From contig PXSE01000069.1 in the NCBI GenBank assembly GCA_003022905.1, positions 1 to 7,756 on the forward strand: a stretch of 7,756 nt of DNA, given 5' to 3'. Below the pieces are notes generated by a model, which worked only from the letters and a program-made list of their open reading frames with translations, did no database searches and was not told where the DNA came from. The position numbers and the translations under genes are program-made. The stretch comes from Halobacteriales archaeon QS_9_68_42 (GTDB lineage Archaea; Halobacteriota; Halobacteria; Halobacteriales; Haloarculaceae). Of the stretch, positions 1-4,225 are shown piece after piece (within the stretch, counting starts at the first letter, position 1; every line of letters starts with the position of its first letter).

Positions 1-795
1 CAGCGACTGGCCGGCGGTCTGGGTGTGGAACTTCAGCCGCTTGGAGGCGTCCGCCTCGGCGTCGTACCACTCGTCCATCACGCGGGCGTAGATGCGGCGG
101 GCGGCCCGGAACTTCGCCACCTCCTCGAACATCGAGTTGTGGGAGTTGAAGAAAAAGGACAGAAGCGGCGCGAACTCGTCGACGTCCATGCCGCGGTCGA
201 GGCAGTCCTCGACGTAGGCGAAGCCGTCCGCCAGCGTGAAGGCGGCCTCCTGGGCGGCCGTCGAGCCCGCCTCCCGGATGTGGTACCCCGAGATGGAGAC
301 GGGATGGAACTTCGGCGTCTCCGCGACGGCGAACTCGATGGTGTCGGTGACGACGTCCAGCGACGGCTCCGGCGGAACGACCCACTCCTTCTGGGCGATA
401 AACTCCTTGAGCATGTCGTTCTGTAGCGTCCCGCGGACCTCCTCGCGGGGCACCCCCTGCTGGTCGGCCAGCGCGATGTACATCGCGTAGATGACGGGCG
501 CCGACGGGTTGATAGTGAACGATGTCGATATCTCGCCGATGTCGATGCCGTCGAACAGGATTTCCATGTCACGGAGCGTGTCGACGGCGACACCCTCCTT
601 GCCGACCTCGCCCTCGCTCATCGGGTGGTCCGAGTCGATGCCCATCAGGCTGGGCATGTCGAAGGCCGTCGACAGCCCCGTCTGGCCGTTGTCGATGAGG
701 TAGTGGAACCGCTCGTTGGTCTCCGGCTCGAGTGTCTCGTCGGCCCAGCGCTCGCGCTCGGACCGGATTGCCGCCAGATCCTCCTCGTCGAACAT
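1..795 (-). CDS. Acyl-CoA mutase (methylmalonyl-CoA mutase family) large subunit, partial, internally deleted
   Basis: Partial: the first 265 codons are present and the C-terminus lies beyond the window. The family performs adenosylcobalamin-dependent carbon-skeleton rearrangement of acyl-CoAs in the cytoplasm; in haloarchaea the B12-binding domain is usually a separate small subunit. Visible motifs of the TIM-barrel substrate domain are [12 protein letters not shown] (37-48), [10 protein letters not shown] (123-132), [17 protein letters not shown] (167-183, with the catalytic-type His172) and [10 protein letters not shown] (256-265). Gln135 stands where methylmalonyl-CoA mutases have the carboxylate-binding Arg (Arg207 in the Propionibacterium enzyme), and the local AQKEW motif recalls isobutyryl/2-hydroxyisobutyryl-CoA mutases, so substrate is uncertain. 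Residues 1-24 look like the family's N-terminus, but Pro24 is followed directly by ETNERFHYL. In relatives about 70-80 residues, including the TRGxYPTMY loop, lie between. The ATG at 795 is preceded by a TATA-like box at the leaderless distance, which supports this start. Family is confident; function of this copy is doubtful. Confidence 0.88.
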   Translation of the reverse strand, partial: MFDEEDLAAIRSERERWADETLEPETNERFHYLIDNGQTGLSTAFDMPSLMGIDSDHPMSEGEVGKEGVAVDTLRDMEILFDGIDIGEISTSFTINPSAPVIYAMYIALADQQGVPREEVRGTLQNDMLKEFIAQKEWVVPPEPSLDVVTDTIEFAVAETPKFHPVSISGYHIREAGSTAAQEAAFTLADGFAYVEDCLDRGMDVDEFAPLLSFFFNSHNSMFEEVAKFRAARRIYARVMDEWYDAEADASKRLKFHTQTAGQSL

Positions 796-819
796 AAAGG
801 TGGTTTGGGATGGTGCAAG

Positions 820-825
820 TATGAA
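820..825 (-). promoter_or_regulatory. Putative TATA box of the acyl-CoA mutase gene
   Basis: The minus strand reads TTCATA, one base from TTTATA, centred about 27 nt upstream of the ATG at 795. There is no Shine-Dalgarno between them. This is the usual geometry of a leaderless haloarchaeal transcript. The match is weak and there is no strong purine-rich BRE. Confidence 0.4.
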
Positions 826-886
826 GCTTGGCGTGTCGTGGTCCGGGGTCGTGACCAGTAGCGGACGATACATTTGATGCCTGATT

Positions 887-1492
887 CTACAGGTCGATAG
901 CTCGAATCGGAGCGGAACTCCCGGATACAGGTGCCTGATATCCGGGGACAAACTTCAGTTGCCTGCCTTCATCGCCGGGAACGGGTAGTAGATGCTGTTG
1001 TATAACCGAGAAGCCCCCCATAAGGATGTACAATCCCAGAATAAGGAGTAGGAACGGAAGTATTGGGTTACCGGCCCGAGTGAGGACGACGAGCAGTGCG
1101 ATGGCGCTGGCGCTGGCACTGATAGCGATATACCGGGAGCGGCGTTGTTTGACGGCGCCGCCCAGCACGGTCGTTGTTCCGAGAATCAGTGCCCCCGCGA
1201 GGACTGACCAGCCATTGTCGGCAAGGGCCGGGAGTAGCCGATCGGTGCCCGTGATGAGCAGGACGTTCGCAAATTCAACGAGGACCGCTGTCGTTGAGAT
1301 GAGCATTGTCGATATCGGTGTCACCGTCCACCCGTCGTCCCCACGGTATCTGAGGAACAGCGTGACTGTTACCACGGCTACAACGGGTAATAGCGGAAGT
1401 AGATAGAGGAATTGTGAAGGTTGGTGCTCAACTGGATTCGAGGGGGTCCGCGTAGTTTGCTGGGCAATGATTGCCAATATATTGACCAGCAT
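887..1492 (-). CDS. Uncharacterised five-helix membrane protein
   Basis: I do not recognise this 201-residue protein. It has a short N-terminal stretch ([12 protein letters not shown]) and then about five hydrophobic segments at residues 28-47, 60-80, 94-112, 120-138 and 142-163. It ends in a polar tail of about 35 residues rich in Gly, Pro and Ser. A basic loop (KQRRSR) lies between helices three and four. No catalytic motif, cysteine pair or ligand signature is visible. The ATG start follows an AT-rich promoter region by a few nucleotides; a GAGG sits only 2 nt before the ATG, too close to act as a normal Shine-Dalgarno. It is transcribed alone, about 180 nt beyond the CBS/DGHHR gene and 91 nt before the mutase gene. 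Base composition is visibly more AT-rich than the flanking genes, so it may be a lineage-specific or acquired gene. I am confident that it codes, since the hydrophobic pattern is coherent, but not of any role. Confidence 0.7.
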   Translation of the reverse strand: MLVNILAIIAQQTTRTPSNPVEHQPSQFLYLLPLLPVVAVVTVTLFLRYRGDDGWTVTPISTMLISTTAVLVEFANVLLITGTDRLLPALADNGWSVLAGALILGTTTVLGGAVKQRRSRYIAISASASAIALLVVLTRAGNPILPFLLLILGLYILMGGFSVIQQHLLPVPGDEGRQLKFVPGYQAPVSGSSAPIRAIDL

Positions 1493-1520
1493 TTCCTCAA
1501 TGGTTATGATACGACATTAT

Positions 1521-1528
1521 CAATAAAA
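1521..1528 (-). promoter_or_regulatory. Putative TATA box of the membrane-protein gene
   Basis: The minus strand reads TTTTATTG, centred about 32 nt upstream of the ATG at 1492. It is the best TATA-like match in the spacer and would give a leaderless transcript or a leader of only a few bases. The whole spacer 1493-1692 is AT-rich, which fits a promoter region. Confidence 0.45.
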
Positions 1529-1637
1529 GGTAACATGCTTTCTTCTATATGACTCGTTTGTCCGATAACGTGTATTTGCCCTGCGCTGAGTAATAGACGA
1601 GTCGCGAGAGGCAGTCCTAATGGTGTCAGTGATTTAT

Positions 1638-1679
1638 TCCTGTTTTTAAATTCTGGCCGGGAGAACAAATAAAACAGGA
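1638..1679 (-). terminator. Putative terminator with 9-bp inverted repeat and T-rich tract
   Basis: Starting 13 nt past the TAA of the CBS/DGHHR gene (1693), the minus strand reads TCCTGTTTTATTTGTTC. Such a T-rich run is typical of archaeal intrinsic termination. The arms 1638-1646 (TCCTGTTTT) and 1671-1679 (AAAACAGGA) are perfect inverted repeats around a 24-nt loop, so a T-rich tract appears on both strands. The long loop makes a stable RNA hairpin doubtful; the T tract is the better evidence. A DNA-binding site is an alternative. Confidence 0.4.
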
Positions 1680-1692
1680 GAGACAGGCACCC

Positions 1693-2511
1693 TTATTCGT
1701 GGTTCTGGAGCCGCTCGGTCGTCTCCACCAGCGGGTGGTGGGCGTAGTCGACCTCCTGGATGTTGTCGATGGACTCCAGGTCGGCCTCGCGTGCGGTCTC
1801 GGCCATCCCCAGTTCGACGCGCTCCTCGAGGACGATGACGTAGGCGTCCATCTCGTCGATGCCGAGGCGGTCGGCCGCTTTCACGCGGTGGTGGCCGTCC
1901 GCGAGCAGCAGCTCGCCGACGTTGTCAATGACGACGAGCGGTTCGGCCAGCCCGTTCTCCAGTTCGTAGCTGCGGCCCTCCAGTTCGTCGGTGTACACTT
2001 TCGTCTGGGTTGGAGTCAGCGCCGGCAGATCGACGGTGCGGCGCTCCTCTTTGGCGTCGGCGCCGTGGATGCTCTCGAGGGTCCGTTTCAGTTTGCCCAC
2101 CTTCTCGGGGGTGGCCCGCTCGATCTGCGAGCGGATGACGTCGGCGTTGGAGATGATGCCCGCGAGGTTGCCGGCGTCGTCGACCACCGGGAGCCGCTGG
2201 ATGCCTGACCGGAGGATGACCCGAGCGGCGTCGGTAATTTTCATGTCCGGGTGGGCGACGATGATGTCTTCGGTCATCACCGCGAAGATGAGGGCGTCGT
2301 CGGCGGCCAAGAGCAGGTCGCGGGTGCTGATGAACCCCACCACCCGGCGGCCGTCACACACGGGAAAGCCGCTGTGGGTGTCGCTGTCGGCGATGCGCTC
2401 GGCCACCTCGCCGACGGCGTCGTCCGGCGACACCGTCTCGACGTTCCGCGTCATGTAGTCTTTCACCCGCGGCTTGTCCCCGTGGAGCGCCGTCTCGACG
2501 TCGCCGGTCAT
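1693..2511 (-). CDS. CBS-domain pair fused to a ParB/sulfiredoxin-like DGHHR domain
   Basis: A soluble cytoplasmic protein of 272 residues. Two CBS repeats cover about residues 13-70 (VKDYMTRNVETVSPDD, then GFPVCDGRRVVGFISTRDLL) and 76-130 (VMTEDIIVAHPDM, then LPVVDDAGNLAGIISNADVI). CBS pairs normally bind adenosine nucleotides and regulate an attached domain. Residues about 157-230 resemble the ParB/Srx fold, with LLLADGHHRVKAADRLG (201-217). That motif is shared with ParB-like proteins and, as I recall, with the archaeal ADP-dependent serine kinase SerK (VDGHHRWAGLQKLG). An adenylate-regulated kinase or a DNA/nucleotide-binding protein are both possible. The start is taken at the ATG at 2511 rather than a TTG at 2583: a T-rich box lies about 26 nt upstream, and residues after this ATG match family N-termini (KPRVKDYMTRNV). 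It lies 31 nt beyond the original end of the DHH gene, suggesting a shared transcription unit. The frame is intact. Confidence 0.85.
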   Translation of the reverse strand: MTGDVETALHGDKPRVKDYMTRNVETVSPDDAVGEVAERIADSDTHSGFPVCDGRRVVGFISTRDLLLAADDALIFAVMTEDIIVAHPDMKITDAARVILRSGIQRLPVVDDAGNLAGIISNADVIRSQIERATPEKVGKLKRTLESIHGADAKEERRTVDLPALTPTQTKVYTDELEGRSYELENGLAEPLVVIDNVGELLLADGHHRVKAADRLGIDEMDAYVIVLEERVELGMAETAREADLESIDNIQEVDYAHHPLVETTERLQNHE

Positions 2512-2533
2512 TGCAGGAGGAAGGACCGCCGGC

Positions 2534-2541
2534 GGAAAAAG
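2534..2541 (-). promoter_or_regulatory. Weak TATA-like box before the CBS/DGHHR gene
   Basis: The minus strand reads CTTTTTCC about 26 nt upstream of the ATG at 2511, the only T-rich run in this GC-rich stretch. The spacing suits leaderless initiation at 2511 and argues against the upstream TTG. It lacks the A residues of a good box, so cotranscription with the DHH gene remains possible. Confidence 0.3.
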
Positions 2542-2542
2542 C

Positions 2543-2734
2543 TCATCGGCCGTCGTCGCCCCGGAAGAATGTGGCGTCGGCAACGGCGCCGCGCCGGGAG
2601 CCGTCGCTCAGCGCCTCGGCGAACCGGTCGGCGACTACCCCCTCGATGACCTCGCTGCGCTCGTCCTCGTCGGCGCCCTTCGTGAGTATCCCGACGGGAA
2701 TCTGGCCGCCGCCCATGTCGGCGTGGCCGCCGGC
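2543..2734 (-). pseudogene. Out-of-frame remainder of the DHHA1 domain of the DHH gene
   Basis: On the minus strand from 2734 a second frame reads AGGHADMGGGQIPVGILTKG and continues with an acidic helical tail (SEVIEGVVADRFAEALSDG) to a TGA at 2543-2545. GG-H-x-x-x-GG is the nucleotide/substrate-binding signature of DHHA1 domains and is expected exactly here. The upstream frame ends in VD at 2737, and in relatives roughly 15 residues (a DLGE...DQIGSAG-like helix) lie between that VD and the GGH. The break is therefore best explained by a small out-of-frame deletion at about 2734-2737, not a single-base slip. Restored, the gene would span 2543-3948 and end 31 nt before the CBS/DGHHR start. Confidence 0.8.
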
Positions 2735-3948
2735 GGGTCGACCGCCCCGTCGCGGGAGCGCGCCGACAGGTACACCGTCTCGTCGGTGTAGCCGAACACG
2801 AGTGTCGTCGAGACGCCCTCCATCTCCAGCAGTCTGTCGGCGGCCTGCGCGAGGGCGTCTCGGTCGGAGATTCGGCCGACGCAGGTCGTCACCACGTCGC
2901 CGTCGACCTCGCGGTTCCGGACCGCGTCGGCGACGGTGTCTAGCGTCTCCCCGGAGAGACTCGGCGATTCGATGCGCTGGAGCGCCCCGCTGTCGGCGTG
3001 CTCGACGAGCATCGCCGCGGCCTCGAAGTCGGCCGTCGACAGCTCCCGGCTGAAGTTCTTCGTGTCCGTCCGGAGCCCGTACAGCAGTCCGGTCGCGAGG
3101 TCGCCCGCCGGGTCGATGCCCAGCTGTCGCAGGTAGTCGGTCATTAGCGTGCAGGTGGCGCCGACCTCGCTCCGGAGGTCGACGAACCGCGCCTCGACGG
3201 GCGCCCGCGGCGGGTGGTGGTCGATGACGACATCGACCGGCGTCTCCTCCGGGAGACCGCTGTTGATGCCGGGGCGAGAGTGGTCAACGAGCGCGAAGCC
3301 GTCGAACCCCCCGAGGTCGGCGTCCGCATCGAGGTTCCGGAGGTCGTACTCCAGAAGGTTGACCAGCGCGCGGTTCTCCTGGTGGTCGATGCCGCCGTAG
3401 TAGCACACTTCGGCGTCGGTGCCGACCCGTTCGGCAATGCGGCGGAGACAGACCGCCGACGCGATGGCGTCAGGGTCGGGGTTGTCGTGGGCGAACACGC
3501 CAAGCGTGCCGTCGACGTCGCGGAGGACCCTTGCGAGGCGACGGAGGCGGATGCCGGTGTCGCCGGCCCGCTCGAGGGCGTGGTCGGCCGCCGCACCAAC
3601 GCTGTCGACCACCCGATTTGCGTGTTCCGCGACGGCCGTCGGGTCGGCTTCGCCGTTCAGCACCGCGAGCACGAAGGCCTCAGGGGAGGCCGCCCGGGCG
3701 GTCGCCGCCAGCGCCCGCGCCCGGTCGGGCGTCGACGGCAGGACGACCACCGAGTCGACGGGGCCGGCGACGGCCCGAACTGCGTTCGGGTCCGTCGGGT
3801 CGACGTCGCGGGCGTCGACGCCGGCCTCCCGGAGCGACTTGACCCGTCGGTCGTCGTCGACCAGCACGACGAGCGAGCCCGGGCGTCCAGCGAGTCGCTC
3901 GACGAAGGCGGCGTCCAGCGACCCGGAGCCGAGCACCAGTCGGTCCAT
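2635..3948 (-). CDS. DHH-family phosphoesterase with N-terminal Rossmann-like domain; C-terminus frameshifted
   Basis: As it stands it encodes 437 residues. Residues 1-115 resemble a TrkA-N/RCK-type Rossmann domain (LVLGSGSLDAAFVERLA). The third glycine of the dinucleotide motif is replaced by Asp12, so NAD binding is doubtful. Residues 145-300 are the DHH catalytic domain: motif I HDNPDPDAIAS (154-164), motif II VDHSRPG (221-227), motif III VIDHHPP (241-247) and motif IV GLRTDTKNF (291-299). All the metal-binding Asp and His residues are present. The family hydrolyses phosphodiester bonds in short RNA, pAp or cyclic dinucleotides. The DHHA1 domain follows from about 320 (SPSLSG, then TTLVFGYTDETVYLSARSRDG). 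After Asp404 the frame is lost and about 33 unrelated residues rich in Arg, Ala and Pro lead to a TAG at 2635. The GGHADMGGG motif of DHHA1 continues in another frame down to 2543. The start is the ATG at 3948, 27 nt after a TATA-like box, rather than the GTG two codons upstream. Catalytic core intact; substrate binding probably impaired. Confidence 0.85.
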   Translation of the reverse strand: MDRLVLGSGSLDAAFVERLAGRPGSLVVLVDDDRRVKSLREAGVDARDVDPTDPNAVRAVAGPVDSVVVLPSTPDRARALAATARAASPEAFVLAVLNGEADPTAVAEHANRVVDSVGAAADHALERAGDTGIRLRRLARVLRDVDGTLGVFAHDNPDPDAIASAVCLRRIAERVGTDAEVCYYGGIDHQENRALVNLLEYDLRNLDADADLGGFDGFALVDHSRPGINSGLPEETPVDVVIDHHPPRAPVEARFVDLRSEVGATCTLMTDYLRQLGIDPAGDLATGLLYGLRTDTKNFSRELSTADFEAAAMLVEHADSGALQRIESPSLSGETLDTVADAVRNREVDGDVVTTCVGRISDRDALAQAADRLLEMEGVSTTLVFGYTDETVYLSARSRDGAVDPPAATPTWAAARFPSGYSRRAPTRTSAARSSRG

Positions 3949-3972
3949 ACCCACGGGTCGGCGGGAACCGCC

Positions 3973-3978
3973 TAAAAC
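3973..3978 (-). promoter_or_regulatory. Putative TATA box of the DHH gene
   Basis: The minus strand reads TTTTAG within an ACGTTTTAGGCG context, centred about 27 nt upstream of the ATG at 3948. This fits leaderless transcription. The end of the MITE-like element (4001) lies only 22 nt further upstream, so any regulatory DNA beyond the core promoter would lie inside the element. Confidence 0.5.
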
Positions 3979-4000
3979 GTGCTGGAGTGCTGGACGGGTG

Positions 4001-4013
4001 GTGTTCAGATAAG
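4001..4013 (+). repeat. Left terminal inverted repeat of the MITE
   Basis: GTGTTCAGATAAG is the exact reverse complement of 4189-4201. The match stops at base 14 inward, and the next flanking base outward does not pair, so the repeat is 13 bp. Confidence 0.75.
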
Positions 4014-4028
4014 GAATTGAGGAATCCA

Positions 4029-4135
4029 GAAAGCCCTCGGCGCCCTCGGCTCCCGGGACTCGCTGTGCTCCTCGGTCGCTTCGCTCACTGCGGTGCTTGC
4101 GTCGTCCGGGTTCGCCGAGAGCGCCTCGCCCTTTC
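4029..4135. repeat. Internal imperfect inverted repeat (GAAAG ... CTTTC module)
   Basis: The left arm 4029-4050 begins GAAAGCCCTCGGCGCC, and the right arm 4114-4135 ends GCGCCTCGCCCTTTC. Over 22 positions 17 pair. The 63-nt centre carries CGCT/GCTC-type repeats (CTCGGTCGCTTCGCTCACTG). The arms could fold into a long stem in DNA or in read-through RNA. I recall similar GAAAGCCCTCGG modules in haloarchaeal intergenic DNA, but this is memory, not a search. Confidence 0.5.
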
Positions 4136-4188
4136 AGTCCGCCAGGAGTCAGTTGATCGGCCAGCAGAAACTGGCTCGTCGGTCAGTG

Positions 4189-4201
4189 CTTATCTGAACA
4201 C
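4189..4201 (-). repeat. Right terminal inverted repeat of the MITE
   Basis: CTTATCTGAACAC is the exact reverse complement of 4001-4013. It ends 24 bp downstream of the nuoN stop codon. The intervening 24 bp hold only a small GCCGC/GCGGC inverted repeat. Confidence 0.75.
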
Positions 4202-4225
4202 TGCCGCTGGATGCGGCGGGCCTGA

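Larger units (their letters stand above)
4001..4201. mobile_element. Candidate MITE, 201 bp, with perfect 13-bp terminal inverted repeats
   Basis: The left end GTGTTCAGATAAG (4001-4013) and right end CTTATCTGAACAC (4189-4201) are exact reverse complements and enclose 175 bp without a credible coding frame. A perfect 13-bp pair enclosing such a short non-coding insert is the hallmark of a miniature inverted-repeat transposable element mobilised by a full-length insertion sequence. I associate this TIR with haloarchaeal ISH elements, possibly the IS6-like group, but cannot confirm it. Inside are a longer imperfect inverted repeat (4029-4135), a subterminal hairpin GCCAG/CTGGC (4160-4175) and a run of CGCT-type repeats typical of haloarchaeal non-coding repeats. 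The 8-bp flanks (GACGGGTG and TGCCGCTG) do not match, so there is no clear target duplication; the insertion may be old or rearranged. It fills the gap between the nuoN stop and the DHH promoter. Confidence 0.7.

Noticed and set aside
1551..1603. Inverted repeat GACTCGT ... ACGAGTC in the spacer
   Set aside because: Only 7 bp with a 39-nt loop and no associated T tract or gene boundary; likely by chance.
2512..2583. Upstream TTG start giving the CBS/DGHHR protein 24 more residues
   Set aside because: The extension is low-complexity and Pro/Ala-rich, overlaps the coding end of the restored DHH frame, and the ATG at 2511 has a T-rich box at the leaderless distance.
2725..2745. Programmed ribosomal frameshift in the DHH gene
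   Set aside because: There is no slippery heptamer, and about 15 family residues are missing at the junction, which a frameshift would not explain.
3949..3954. GTG start two codons upstream for the DHH gene
   Set aside because: The TATA-like box at 3973-3978 is spaced correctly for the ATG at 3948; the GTG adds only two residues and has no support.
3214..3975. A 253-codon open frame on the plus strand opposite the DHH gene
   Set aside because: It mirrors the codon bias of the DHH gene on the other strand, has no domain signature and no promoter of its own.
4051..4113. CGCT/GCTC short repeats as a CRISPR or tandem array
   Set aside because: There are no regular repeat-spacer units; these are irregular degenerate repeats inside the MITE-like element.
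3993..4209. Target-site duplication around the MITE
   Set aside because: The 8-bp flanks GACGGGTG and TGCCGCTG do not match, and I see no convincing duplication directly abutting the ends.
4203..4217. Small hairpin GCCGC-TGGAT-GCGGC just after the nuoN stop as a terminator
   Set aside because: The stem has only 5 bp and no T-rich tract follows on the minus strand, so it does not meet the criteria for an archaeal terminator.
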